The notes beneath the pieces are model-generated. The model did no database searches and had not been told where the DNA came from. It saw only the letters and a program-made list of their open reading frames with translations. Positions 7,385-16,154 of a DNA stretch of 38,337 nucleotides are shown in pieces (within the stretch, counting starts at the first letter, position 1; every line of letters starts with the position of its first letter). The position numbers were made by a program, and so were the translations under genes. This DNA comes from Clostridiales bacterium UBA6330 (GTDB taxonomy: Bacteria > Bacillota > Clostridia > Oscillospirales > CAG-272). The stretch lies in the NCBI GenBank assembly GCA_002438075.1, contig DJSQ01000217.1:1-38337 (forward strand), read 5' to 3'.

Positions 7385-9112
7385 ATGATGAAAAAAGCAA
7401 CTGTTTTGCGGCTTGTGCCGACCCTGCTTCTCCTGCTTGCGCTTGCCCTTTGCGGGTGCGGCAAGGGGAATGCGGACGGCGGCGAGACGACCGACGCAAC
7501 CCAACAGGTCCTTGAATTGCTTGCGGACGGAAAAACGCAATTCGTTCTGATCCGCGCGGTCGGAAAGCATTCCAAGCTGGACATTCGGGACGGACGAAGG
7601 CTGAACACGGCACTGAATGCGTTGCTGGATGCGGAGATTTCATTCGTCTCGGACACAGAGCTTTCCGCCTCGGAGGACCGCTATGAGCTTCTGCTCGGGT
7701 GCACCGATCGCCCTGAAAGCCAAGCCCTTTCGGAAACGTTGAAATACGGGGATTTCTATGTGGGACTGTGCGGGAAAAAGCTGTTGCTTCTCGGCGGGAG
7801 CGAGGAAGCGACAGGTGAGGCGATTGATTGGTTTCTCGATCACATTCTGAAGGGAAAGAGCAAGGGGGATTCGGTTATGCTTCATGCTGCGGATAATTAC
7901 AGATACGAAAAGAACTGTAAAATCAAAACGGTTCTGCTGGGGGAGACGAGCCTGCTCCATTGCAACATCGTCATTCCCGAGGCAAAGCCGATTACGGAAT
8001 ATCGGGTTGCACTTGCGTTGCAGGCGCATCTGCTCCGCAACGCAGGGTACTATTGTGAAATCGTAACGGACGCAACCGAGCCGTCCGCATGCGAGCTTGT
8101 CATCGGACAGACCACGCGCGAGGCGTTGAGCGTGGCGCATAACGGCTATCGGATTGAGCAGCGCGGCTCCCGCCTGTATGTGGCGGCGGACAACGTGTTT
8201 GCTTATGACCTTGCGCTGGAGCAATTGACGGGTACGGTGTTTTCCCGCACACAGGAGGAGCTTCGGCTGGAGAATGTCTCCCTCACGGGGACCGATGAAG
8301 CCGATCGCTCCGCCCGCAGCGGGACCTATCGGATTCTGATTAACAACATCTACGGCGGGCATCAGCCACAGCACCCGTTCGCTCAACGCGGCGAGATGCT
8401 GGCGGAGCTGTACCGCGTTTATAATCCGGATATTATCGGGCTGCAGGAGTTTACCGACCGTGCCGAGAGCATTGCGGCGCGACTGACGGGCTATACCATG
8501 GTGCAGGTCAATACCCAGGGAGTCCGGAATTTCGTTCCGCTGTTTTATAAAGCCGATCGGTTTGAGGTGGTCGCATCGGGCTATCACCGCTACACGGATG
8601 GGCAAAACGACAACAGCAAGGCAGTGACATGGGCGGTATTCCGTGCGCTGGATAACGGAGATGTTTTCGCGGTAGCCTCCACGCATTTCTCGTGGAAGGC
8701 GGAGGCAGGGGAGGCGCGTCTGACCGATGCGGTGCAATTGTCCGAGGTGGTTGCGGGCATTGCGGCGCAGTACGGCTGTCCCGTGTTCTTCGGCGGGGAT
8801 TTCAACTGCAACATGAGCAGTGCGCCCTATCGGAGAGTTGCGGAATCGGGCGCCGCGGACACATGGCGGCTTGCAAAGACATCTGTCGACCTCTGCACCA
8901 ACCATTCCTACGCAAGCTACAACGAGGAGACACAGCTGTATGAGAATCCCGTAAAGCCGAGCGCCGCCTACGCCGAGGCAATCGACCATATTTTCCTGCT
9001 CGGCACCGATCGGGTGACCGTGGACCGCTTCCTCATCAGCACCGACCTGTATGCGCTTCTCAGCACCGATCACACACCGCTGATTTTGGATTTCAGTATG
9101 GAGGAAGGGTAA
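7385..9112 (+). CDS. Lipoprotein: two GH20b/GH67N-like modules plus EEP (endo/exonuclease-phosphatase) domain
   Basis: The ATG pair at 7385/7388 comes 8 bases after the preceding stop with no clear ribosome binding site, suggesting translational coupling. The hydrophobic signal ends in a lipobox (LALCGC), so the product is a lipoprotein. Residues ~50-160 and ~180-290 are two copies of an alpha/beta module with the hallmarks YELLLGCTDRP and CELVIGQTTRE. This pattern resembles the non-catalytic domain before GH20 and GH67 catalytic barrels. Residues ~315-574 form an EEP domain: NPDIIGLQEF (metal-binding Glu), VASTHFSWK (His), FFGGDFNCN (Asp/Asn), IDHIFLLG and STDHTPLIL (catalytic His). The EEP fold hydrolyses phosphodiesters or phosphomonoesters. 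Outside the cell, in a glycan operon, a glycan or lipid phosphodiester is more plausible than DNA, but this is inference. Confidence 0.82.
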   Translation: MMKKATVLRLVPTLLLLLALALCGCGKGNADGGETTDATQQVLELLADGKTQFVLIRAVGKHSKLDIRDGRRLNTALNALLDAEISFVSDTELSASEDRYELLLGCTDRPESQALSETLKYGDFYVGLCGKKLLLLGGSEEATGEAIDWFLDHILKGKSKGDSVMLHAADNYRYEKNCKIKTVLLGETSLLHCNIVIPEAKPITEYRVALALQAHLLRNAGYYCEIVTDATEPSACELVIGQTTREALSVAHNGYRIEQRGSRLYVAADNVFAYDLALEQLTGTVFSRTQEELRLENVSLTGTDEADRSARSGTYRILINNIYGGHQPQHPFAQRGEMLAELYRVYNPDIIGLQEFTDRAESIAARLTGYTMVQVNTQGVRNFVPLFYKADRFEVVASGYHRYTDGQNDNSKAVTWAVFRALDNGDVFAVASTHFSWKAEAGEARLTDAVQLSEVVAGIAAQYGCPVFFGGDFNCNMSSAPYRRVAESGAADTWRLAKTSVDLCTNHSYASYNEETQLYENPVKPSAAYAEAIDHIFLLGTDRVTVDRFLISTDLYALLSTDHTPLILDFSMEEG

Positions 9113-9310
9113 ATGCGCAGATTTGCGATGCTTCCGGCAATCCTGCTTCTGCTGTCCCTGACGGTTTCCTGCGGAGACGAGGACATCCCCCGCGAAGCAC
9201 CTGCCCAACAGGGCTCGGAGGAACCCCCGGCAACCGCCGATTCGCAGGAGCCCGCGGGCACATCCGACACGCAGCGGGAGACGGAAAAATGGTCATGGGA
9301 TTACAAATAA
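9113..9310 (+). CDS. Short lipoprotein (65 aa) with low-complexity tail
   Basis: The ATG directly follows the previous stop (TAA then ATG) and is served by GGAGGAAGGG at the end of that gene. MRRFAMLPAILLLLSLTVSC is a signal peptide with a lipobox; the mature part is only about 45 residues, rich in Glu, Pro, Ala, Thr and Ser (REAPAQQGSEEPP), ending KWSWDYK. There is no room for a folded domain. It might be a remnant of a larger lipoprotein, a surface linker or a true small lipoprotein. A comparable one (89 aa) lies at 31221. Confidence 0.6.
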   Translation: MRRFAMLPAILLLLSLTVSCGDEDIPREAPAQQGSEEPPATADSQEPAGTSDTQRETEKWSWDYK

Positions 9311-9341
9311 CGGGATTCCAACGTGAAAAGGAGAGAAAACG

Positions 9342-10820
9342 ATGAAAAAGCATTTGATTTGGATGATGATATTAGCATTGCTGTTCGTATGCTGTTGTGT
9401 CCCGCTTGCCGTAGCCGCCGAGGAGACGGCGCAAACGGTATTCACGCGCGTGGACCTGTACAGCCTGACCTACGGAAACAACGGGACGGACACATGGAGC
9501 GTCAGCGATGACCGCGTGCTGTCGCAGACCGTGCCGAGCGGAACCAAGCTCGGTGACTGCGTGGCAATGTCGAATATTTCGCTGGAAAAGGGCAAGGCAT
9601 ACACGCTGGAGGTCAAGGTGCGGTATACCGAGCCGTTCAGCACACAGGCAACCGACAGCCGCGCAATCGGGCTGGTGTTCGGTGCCAATCAGATAAACCC
9701 GTGGGGGAGCGGCGGTTCGGCTTACTGCGCGATGCTCGACCGTGCGCAGGGAAACGGAAAGCACGTCCGTGTCTTTACCAGAAATATCAACAGCCCGATT
9801 CAGAATACCATCGGCAGACCGATGACGGACGAGGAATTTGCAAGCACGGACTGGCAGACGCTTCGGGTCACAATCACCGAGAGCGGTGTGATGACCTGCT
9901 ATCTTGACGGCGTCATGGTAGGGGCTCCGTCGGATGAATCCGCAACCTGGAACGGCGGTCTGATCGGCGTGAACACCTATGGAAACCGTACCAAAATCGA
10001 AATCAAGGATTTCGCCTATACGGTCGGCGTGACAACCGAGGCTGCGGTTTATGCCGATGACATTGCGGAAAAATTCAACGTTACGGTTCACTATGTTTAC
10101 AGCGGAACGGGGGAGAAGGCGGCAGAGGACGTGGTGCTCCCCGTTGCAAAGGGGCAGTCCTATCTGGTGCATTCCCCCGAGGTGGAGAATTATGTTCCCG
10201 ATTCGGAAACGGTTTCCGGTGTCGGCACCGGCGCGCCGATTGAGGTGACGGTTACCTACCGTCGGGGCTATACGCTGACGATTCACTATGTCCGCGCCGA
10301 CGGCGGGAGGGTTTACGATGACTATGTGCAGTCTAAATTGCTCCCGGGTACGGAATACTCGGTTGCAACCGTCCCGATTTTCAATTACGAGGCGGATTTG
10401 TCTGTGGTGTCCGGTACCATGGGAGAGGCGGATGCGGAGATTACCGTAACCTTTTCTCCGAAAAAGTACAAGCTGACGGTTCTGTACTGCGATGCGGACG
10501 GAAACGAGGTCCATACGTCCTATGTTGCCGAGCTGGAGGTCGGGTCTGCCTATGCTGTCACCGTCCCCGAGGTTGACGGAATGGTGCCGAATGTCAACGA
10601 GGTCAAGGGGACCCTGAAAAAGGACACCACGGTCAAGGTAACCTATCGGTCGGCGCAGTCCGACGGAACGGGGGAAACGGGCGGAACGGAAAAGCCCGCG
10701 GGGACCGATCGGGGCGGCTGCGGAAGCAGAATCGATATGGGCGCGGCGCTGCTGTTAACCCTGCTGTGCGGATTGGCTGTCACGGTAGTGAAGCGCGGGA
10801 AGGCGCGGGAAACGAAGTAA
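9342..10820 (+). CDS. Surface protein: LamG-like domain, three MucBP-like repeats, C-terminal membrane anchor
   Basis: AAAAGGAGAG precedes the start. A signal peptide (MKKHLIWMMILALLFVCC, cleavage near AVAAEE) leads a LamG-like domain (~30-235) related to the second domain of the protein at 5407 (both share NGTDTW and a TDW-x-RVTIT-like strand). Residues ~245-445 contain three repeats of about 65 residues with the MucBP-like pattern: FNVTVHYVYSGTG, YTLTIHYVRADGG, YKLTVLYCDADGN, each ending in VTVTYR, VTF or VKVTYR. MucBP-type repeats are beta-rich stalk or binding units. The end has a Gly/Thr/Glu linker, then GGCGSRID, a membrane segment (~466-483) and VKRGKARETK. This anchors the protein and resembles three-part sorting tails, although it lacks LPxTG. 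Confidence 0.78.
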   Translation: MKKHLIWMMILALLFVCCCVPLAVAAEETAQTVFTRVDLYSLTYGNNGTDTWSVSDDRVLSQTVPSGTKLGDCVAMSNISLEKGKAYTLEVKVRYTEPFSTQATDSRAIGLVFGANQINPWGSGGSAYCAMLDRAQGNGKHVRVFTRNINSPIQNTIGRPMTDEEFASTDWQTLRVTITESGVMTCYLDGVMVGAPSDESATWNGGLIGVNTYGNRTKIEIKDFAYTVGVTTEAAVYADDIAEKFNVTVHYVYSGTGEKAAEDVVLPVAKGQSYLVHSPEVENYVPDSETVSGVGTGAPIEVTVTYRRGYTLTIHYVRADGGRVYDDYVQSKLLPGTEYSVATVPIFNYEADLSVVSGTMGEADAEITVTFSPKKYKLTVLYCDADGNEVHTSYVAELEVGSAYAVTVPEVDGMVPNVNEVKGTLKKDTTVKVTYRSAQSDGTGETGGTEKPAGTDRGGCGSRIDMGAALLLTLLCGLAVTVVKRGKARETK

Positions 10821-10832
10821 GAGAGGAAAACG

Positions 10833-12356
10833 ATGCAAATGAAAAGAGCTGTGATTTTTCTGTTGCTGTTGTGTATGCTTGGAACAGGCATTCTGAGCTC
10901 CTGTGCGACAAAAAAGCCGTCAGGCAACAATGAAACCGTTGAAACAAAGCCGTCGGACACGACCAACGCGGAGGAGGAAGGACTTTTTCCGAAAATCAGG
11001 GACGATATGCCGTCGACTATGGATTTCGGAGCCAAAAAGGTCAGAATGGCGGTGCGGAGCAATGAGCGCTTCTATTCCGAATTCAACACCGAATCGGGCG
11101 GTGTGCTGTCTGACGCACTCTATGAGCGCATTCTGAACATCGAGGACCGTCTCAATATTCAGATTGAGATTTGCCCCGATATCAACTCCACACATGGACC
11201 GTGGGAGAACATCAGCAATTCCATCATGACGGGCTCCTGCACCTATCAGGTGGCGGCGGGCAGCTCCTACAAGGCGGCGAGCTTTGCCATGCAGGGCGAA
11301 TATCGGAATCTGCGGAACCTGGAGCATCTCAATTTTGAGAAGGCATACTGGTCGCAGGGCATGATTGAAAATCTGACGGTTGCGGACGCGACCTATTTCG
11401 CAACAGGGAGCCTTTCCACCTACTTCTGGGATTCGGCATACGTCATCTATTTCAACAAACAGCTTGCAAGCAATTACGATATTGACGCGGCTGCGCTCTA
11501 CCAAAAGGTGCTGGACGGGGCTTGGACGCTTGACGAAATGCTGGAGGTCTCAAAGGGCGTTTATCTCGATCTGAATCACAACGGCGTTGAGGATGACGGA
11601 GACCTCTTCGGCTTTGGGATTCAGGTAACCAGTGCAACCGACGGCTTTTGGAGCGCCTTTGATATTCGGAACACCGAGCTCACCGAGGACGGAAACATCC
11701 GCTATATGCTGGATGTCGAAAAGCTGGATGACGTGGTGTCAAGGCTGAATCGCTTTGTCTGGGAGCAGTCGGGCACGGTTGCACTCTCCGAAAACGCAGG
11801 GTATGCTTCAACGAATGTATACGAGCTGAAAAATCAGTTTGCTTCCGATCAGATTATGTTCCTGACCGACCTTCTGTATCGGACCTCCACCTCGGCGATG
11901 CGTGACATGAAGTCGGACTACGGCGTTCTGCCTTACCCGAAATATGACACAACACAGGAGTCCTACCGCTCCTTTGTGCACGACCAGATGACCATCTTCG
12001 GCGTTCCCGTAACGGTTTCGGATTCCGAGCTGGAAATGGTCGGAGCCTTTCTGGAGGCGATGGCATCCGAGGGACAGAACACCGTGATGCCCGTTTACTA
12101 TAAAAAGGTTCTGACCTCCCGCAACATTCGGGACCTGCAATCCGTGAAAACGCTGGATATCATTCTGTCGTCCATTGCGGTTGACCGAATCTGGTTCTAT
12201 AACTACAGCGTGGGAAGAATCAACAATGTCCTGCTCCGCGAGCAGGTGTGGAACAACAAAAACGAGATCAGCTCAACCTACCGTTCCAACTATGAGACGG
12301 TGAACAATCTGCTTCTGACGGTTCGGGAGAAGTACGAAAAGTACAAGGACAGATGA
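10833..12356 (+). CDS. Extracellular solute-binding lipoprotein (sugar ABC type)
   Basis: This 507-residue protein starts after AGAGAGGAAAACG; the lipobox is GILSSC at ~21-26, followed by a Thr/Glu-rich linker. The body resembles family-1 solute-binding proteins: a segment MAVRSNERFYSEF early, LDLNHNGVEDDGDLFGFGI at about 248-266 (a calcium-loop-like DxNxNGxxDD typical of Firmicutes oligosaccharide-binding proteins), then DYGVLPYPKYDTTQESY and a C-terminal helical region. Such proteins hand oligosaccharides to ABC permeases, but no permease or ATPase gene is in the window, so it must use a distant or shared transporter or act only as a binding protein. Its stop overlaps the start of the next gene (ATGA). 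Confidence 0.85.
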   Translation: MQMKRAVIFLLLLCMLGTGILSSCATKKPSGNNETVETKPSDTTNAEEEGLFPKIRDDMPSTMDFGAKKVRMAVRSNERFYSEFNTESGGVLSDALYERILNIEDRLNIQIEICPDINSTHGPWENISNSIMTGSCTYQVAAGSSYKAASFAMQGEYRNLRNLEHLNFEKAYWSQGMIENLTVADATYFATGSLSTYFWDSAYVIYFNKQLASNYDIDAAALYQKVLDGAWTLDEMLEVSKGVYLDLNHNGVEDDGDLFGFGIQVTSATDGFWSAFDIRNTELTEDGNIRYMLDVEKLDDVVSRLNRFVWEQSGTVALSENAGYASTNVYELKNQFASDQIMFLTDLLYRTSTSAMRDMKSDYGVLPYPKYDTTQESYRSFVHDQMTIFGVPVTVSDSELEMVGAFLEAMASEGQNTVMPVYYKKVLTSRNIRDLQSVKTLDIILSSIAVDRIWFYNYSVGRINNVLLREQVWNNKNEISSTYRSNYETVNNLLLTVREKYEKYKDR

Positions 12357-13498
12357 AGCATCGACTGATCAGAGGCGCAATCGCGGGGCTGTTGTCGGTG
12401 TCCCTGCTGACGGCGGCGGTCGGATGCGGGGGACCCGACAGTCAGGGCGGCGGAGCCCCGACTGCGGAGACAAATTCTACCGAAGCGGTGCTGCGGATTG
12501 ATTTGTCGGAGTACCGAATTATCCGCCCCGCCGAGGCACTGCCGAGCTATGCGCGCCTGTTTACAAAATTCCGTGTTGCGCTGAAGCGGAGAACCGGACT
12601 GGACCTCGTGATGGCGGAGGACACGGAGGCTGAGGGGGAGCGGGAGCTGCTCCTCGGGGGCACAAATCGGATGCAGTCCGAGGCGGCTCTCGCGGAGCTG
12701 GAGAACGGGTACGCGATTCGGTACATGGATGGTAAAATCGCAATCAACGCAACCTCCGTGACGGCGATGGAAATGGCGTTGGAGCATTTTCTGGAGGAAA
12801 CGGAGGAGGGAAACACGACAATGCGGCTTCCGATTGATTACAGCGTCTGTCTGGCACAGGAGGATACCGACTGTTTGCGTGGAATCACGGTCAACGCGAT
12901 TGGGGACAGCTACCTTTACGGCGCTACCCTCGGGACCGATAAGGTCTGGCTTTCTCTTCTGGCAAACGAGCTGGATATGACGGTCAACAACTACGGCATC
13001 AACGGCTCAACCGTCTCTGCGTATGAGGACCACCATGCAATGGTCAATCGCTTTCGGAATATGCGCGCGGGTGCGGACCTTGTGATTATCGAGGGCGGGC
13101 GCAACGATTACAATGTCAGGGCACCGCTGGGCGAGCTGACGGGCACAGACCCCAAGACCTATGCGGGGGCGCTGAACCTCATGATTGCGGGAATCCGTGA
13201 GCAAAATCCGAATGCGCTGATTGTCGGAATCACCCCGTGGTATGTGAATTCGGATATGAAGCGCTACAGCGACATGATGCTGGAGGTCTTTCGGGCACAG
13301 GGGCTTCCCTGCCTGAATGCGGCAGACCCTGACAAGGTAGGCGTTTACATGACGGATGCCGCCTTCCGCAGGCAGTACTGCCTGAACGAAAACGATATCA
13401 GCCACCTCAACGCAGAGGGCATGAAGCTGGTTCTGCCTGTATTTCGCGCGTTTCTTGCCGAGGCATATGCGGAATATCTCTCGCAAAGGGGCGGATAA
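12353..13498 (+). CDS. Lipoprotein: GH20b/GH67N-like module plus SGNH/GDSL hydrolase
   Basis: The ATG overlaps the TGA of the solute-binding gene, so translation is coupled. The signal peptide ends TAAVGC (Cys25). Residues ~45-160 form the same alpha/beta module as in the EEP and MBL lipoproteins (RELLLGGTNRMQS). The catalytic part (~178-380) is an SGNH hydrolase: NAIGDSYLYG (nucleophile Ser186), NNYGINGST (block II Gly), IIEGGRNDYN (block III Asn) and DISHLNAEG (catalytic Asp and His). The family includes acetyl-esterases acting on glycans, so removal of ester groups from the substrate at the cell surface is a reasonable inference. The product is 381 residues. Confidence 0.85.
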   Translation: MKHRLIRGAIAGLLSVSLLTAAVGCGGPDSQGGGAPTAETNSTEAVLRIDLSEYRIIRPAEALPSYARLFTKFRVALKRRTGLDLVMAEDTEAEGERELLLGGTNRMQSEAALAELENGYAIRYMDGKIAINATSVTAMEMALEHFLEETEEGNTTMRLPIDYSVCLAQEDTDCLRGITVNAIGDSYLYGATLGTDKVWLSLLANELDMTVNNYGINGSTVSAYEDHHAMVNRFRNMRAGADLVIIEGGRNDYNVRAPLGELTGTDPKTYAGALNLMIAGIREQNPNALIVGITPWYVNSDMKRYSDMMLEVFRAQGLPCLNAADPDKVGVYMTDAAFRRQYCLNENDISHLNAEGMKLVLPVFRAFLAEAYAEYLSQRGG

Positions 13499-13533
13499 TC
13501 CGAATCGCCGAGCCGAAGGCAGGAAAGAAAAAA

Positions 13534-13571
13534 TCGCCCCATCCATCACCGAAAATGACGGAGCGGGGCGA
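13534..13571 (-). terminator. Weak hairpin between SGNH and MBL genes
   Basis: TCGCCCC (13534-13540) and GGGGCGA (13565-13571) can pair around a 24-base loop. Read on the minus strand the stem is followed by TTTTTTC, but no minus-strand gene precedes it; on the plus strand there is no T-run. It could modestly separate the two halves of the operon or slow RNA decay. Confidence 0.3.
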
Positions 13572-13603
13572 ATCCGTTTATGGCTTATAGAAATGGGGGT
13601 ATT

Positions 13604-15304
13604 ATGAAGGGCAAAAAGAGATGGGCGGTTGTGCTGTTGCTCCTGTTTGTAGGCTTGCTTTCCTGCACGGGAAAGAGCGAGGGAGAACAGGCGTCTGCGG
13701 ACACGACCGCAGAGGAGGCGTTCCTGCTGTTTGACGGCAGCTCGATTCGATGCAGTATCGTGATACCGAAATATTACAGCGATGCCGAATATTCCGCCGC
13801 CAAGCGGGTTCGGGCGCTTCTGAAAAGCCTGACCGGTATTCAGGCGGAGCTTCAAACCGATGATGCGGAAGTCGCGGCGGATTCCTACGAGCTTCTGATT
13901 GGAAGCACGGACCGTCCCGTGACGCGGGAACTGAAGGAGGCGCTCTCCTACGGTGATTATGCGGTGCAAGGGCGGGGACGGGAGCTTGCGCTGTTTTCGT
14001 GGTCGGAGCAGGGCTTGATGCAGGCAACCGATGAATTGGAGCGCTTGGTCCGCGATGTTGTATGCGAGAAGAGCAAGACGATTGCGCTGGCGTCCGATAT
14101 CAATCGGGTCGGCACCGCGGTGGAATGGGAGCTACCGAAATACAGCGGTGGGGACTTCAGGGAATTACACGACTGCGGAGACGGCGCATATATGGCGTAT
14201 TTTGCAAATTCCGATGCGGCATCGCTTGCCCGATATGTGAATTCGCTTGCCGCAGAGGGATATACCATCAGTACGCATAGCCTCGGAGACAATGTTTTTT
14301 ATGAATTGAATAAGGCTCGGAGCCGTTGCTTTGCCTACTATACCGCCGCCTTCGGGGAGGTGCGGATGCTTCGGGATGTGAAGCCCGAGGTTGCATTGCA
14401 GACGCCCCAAAGCGGCAGTGCGGAGACCGCATTGTTTACCTCTCTCGCCAACGATAAGGCACCCTATGTGTTGTGCCTGTCGGATAACAGTCTGGTCATT
14501 TTTGACGGTCATGTTTACTCTGATCGGGATACAGGCGAGCAGGTGCGCACCTTTTACAGGGAGCTGGTTCACATTTGCGGCTCCGAGGAAATCAGGATTA
14601 CGGCATGGTTTCTTTCTCATGCCCATGCGGACCATACGAATATGCTGAACCGCCTGCTGACCTCCGAGCTTGCCGATAAGCTGACGCTGGAGCGGGTAAT
14701 CTGCAATGTTGCCTCAAGCGCGGATATGGGAAAGCTCGGAATTCCGGATGAGGTTGCAAATTACGGAAATTACACGGCGGTTCTGAGAAACGTGCAAAGC
14801 TATAATCGGCAATACCGAAAGGAAGCCGCTGTCATCAAAACCCATACGGGGGAGGTATTCCGCTTCGGCGGCGTGACTTTTGAAATCCTTTACACGCATG
14901 AGGATTATCTGCCCCGCGCATACCCGATCGGGGGCAGCTTCAAGGGGAACGGCGCAAACTCACATTCGTTGGTGATGCGGATGACCTATGGGGAAAAGGT
15001 GGTTCTCTGGACGGGGGATATGTCCGATGAAATGAGTGAAATTGTGGAGGATATGTATGGGAACGCACTGAAGTGTGACATTGTTCAGGTTGGACATCAT
15101 GGAAATAATACCTGCGGAAAGCCGAGCTTTTATTTGAAGTGTGATCCGGATATCCTGCTCTGGACTTGGGATCAAAGGTCCTTTGAGAAATATGTGCTGG
15201 GCTTGAACCGCGCGGGTGCAAGGGTGTACGAGGCGCTTGCGAGCCGCGTTTCCGAGCATATTTTCTTGGCAGGGGATGCGGTTCGGAAGGTCTCCCTCGA
15301 ATAA
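13604..15304 (+). CDS. Lipoprotein: GH20b/GH67N-like module, middle domain and metallo-beta-lactamase-fold hydrolase
   Basis: Start 13604 (MKGKKRWAVV) follows GGGGGT; it gives a lipobox FVGLLSC (Cys21). Residues ~40-160 are the shared module (YELLIGSTDRP). A middle domain (~175-265) includes TISTHSLGDNVFYELNKAR, a type I believe is common in Clostridia MBL proteins. The C-terminal ~280-566 is a metallo-beta-lactamase fold: FLSHAHADHTN (338-346; the HxHxDH zinc ligands), LWTGDMSDE and IVQVGHHGNN, most like the ComEC-type or phosphodiesterase branches. The fold hydrolyses phosphodiesters, thioesters or lactones. Its substrate is unknown; it is lipid-anchored outside the cell next to an EEP and an SGNH lipoprotein. 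566 residues. Confidence 0.82.
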   Translation: MKGKKRWAVVLLLLFVGLLSCTGKSEGEQASADTTAEEAFLLFDGSSIRCSIVIPKYYSDAEYSAAKRVRALLKSLTGIQAELQTDDAEVAADSYELLIGSTDRPVTRELKEALSYGDYAVQGRGRELALFSWSEQGLMQATDELERLVRDVVCEKSKTIALASDINRVGTAVEWELPKYSGGDFRELHDCGDGAYMAYFANSDAASLARYVNSLAAEGYTISTHSLGDNVFYELNKARSRCFAYYTAAFGEVRMLRDVKPEVALQTPQSGSAETALFTSLANDKAPYVLCLSDNSLVIFDGHVYSDRDTGEQVRTFYRELVHICGSEEIRITAWFLSHAHADHTNMLNRLLTSELADKLTLERVICNVASSADMGKLGIPDEVANYGNYTAVLRNVQSYNRQYRKEAAVIKTHTGEVFRFGGVTFEILYTHEDYLPRAYPIGGSFKGNGANSHSLVMRMTYGEKVVLWTGDMSDEMSEIVEDMYGNALKCDIVQVGHHGNNTCGKPSFYLKCDPDILLWTWDQRSFEKYVLGLNRAGARVYEALASRVSEHIFLAGDAVRKVSLE

Positions 15305-15329
15305 GCGCAGAATCGGAAGGGACGGAAAA

Positions 15330-16154
15330 ATGAGTAGCCTGAGATTGATGAGCCATAATGTCTGGGGGATGTATGCCCCCGAGGTTGTGAAGCGTGTGGA
15401 TAACCGAAGCGGGCTGATGTGGGAGGTTTACCTTGCGTATCGCCCCGATGTCATCGGCTTGCAGGAATGCTCGGAGGATATCCGCAAAAGCGGACTGACC
15501 GAGCGGATGAAGCAGCTTTGGTCGGAGGTGGATGTGTCCGAAGACCTTTCAAGGGTCGGAGCGGAAAATCTCTATACCCCGCTTTTTTACAATCGGGAGA
15601 CCTGCACGGTCTGCAAAAAGGGCTTCCTGCTGTTTGACCGTGCCTATAACAATCACGATTCCAAGGGCGTGACGTGGGCAACCCTCCGCCATGCTCCGAC
15701 AGGGGCACATTTTACCGTTGCAAACACGCATTTCTGGTGGAAAAGCGGGGAGGAGCACGACATGGCACGGGTAAGGAACGCAGAGGCGATTCTGTCGCTC
15801 ATGGAGGGAATGCCGAAGCCGACATTCATCATGGGGGACCTGAACTGCACAACCGCCGCGCCTGCCTATCGGAGACTGACCGAATCGGATTTTTGCGATG
15901 CGCAATTGACTGCTCCGAGGACGGACCTCGGCAACACGGTGCATCCGTACCCGCTCCATGACGGAGCAACCAATCGCTTTTACGGAGCTCCCGCTCCGAG
16001 CGGAAACTATCGGAGTGCAATCGACCACATATTGATTGATGCGGCACATCGGAATTGTCTGCGGCGGTTTGCCGTCATCGGAGAGCAACGCGCGCTGGAT
16101 ACCTCCGACCATTGCCCGATTATGCTGGATTGCGAAACAGGAGAAACAGAATGA
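15330..16154 (+). CDS. Cytoplasmic EEP-family phosphatase/phosphodiesterase
   Basis: Start 15330 (MSSLRLMSHNVWGMY) follows GGAAGGGACGG, giving 274 residues with no signal peptide. All EEP motifs are present: SHNVWG, RPDVIGLQE, VANTHFWWK, FIMGDLNCT, AIDHILID and TSDHCPIML. It belongs to the same subfamily as the catalytic domain of the lipoprotein at 7385: both have VTWA, THF-x-WK and GD-x-NC followed by APxYRR or APYRR. It appears to be the intracellular counterpart. The final codons overlap the start of the fructokinase-like gene (ATGA), so the two are made together, which hints that the EEP enzyme acts on a small sugar phosphodiester or phosphate rather than nucleic acid. Confidence 0.85.
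   Translation: MSSLRLMSHNVWGMYAPEVVKRVDNRSGLMWEVYLAYRPDVIGLQECSEDIRKSGLTERMKQLWSEVDVSEDLSRVGAENLYTPLFYNRETCTVCKKGFLLFDRAYNNHDSKGVTWATLRHAPTGAHFTVANTHFWWKSGEEHDMARVRNAEAILSLMEGMPKPTFIMGDLNCTTAAPAYRRLTESDFCDAQLTAPRTDLGNTVHPYPLHDGATNRFYGAPAPSGNYRSAIDHILIDAAHRNCLRRFAVIGEQRALDTSDHCPIMLDCETGETE

Noticed and set aside
13534..13571. Minus-strand terminator indicating a hidden minus-strand gene
   Set aside because: No minus-strand frame with a ribosome binding site lies upstream of it; listed only as a weak hairpin.
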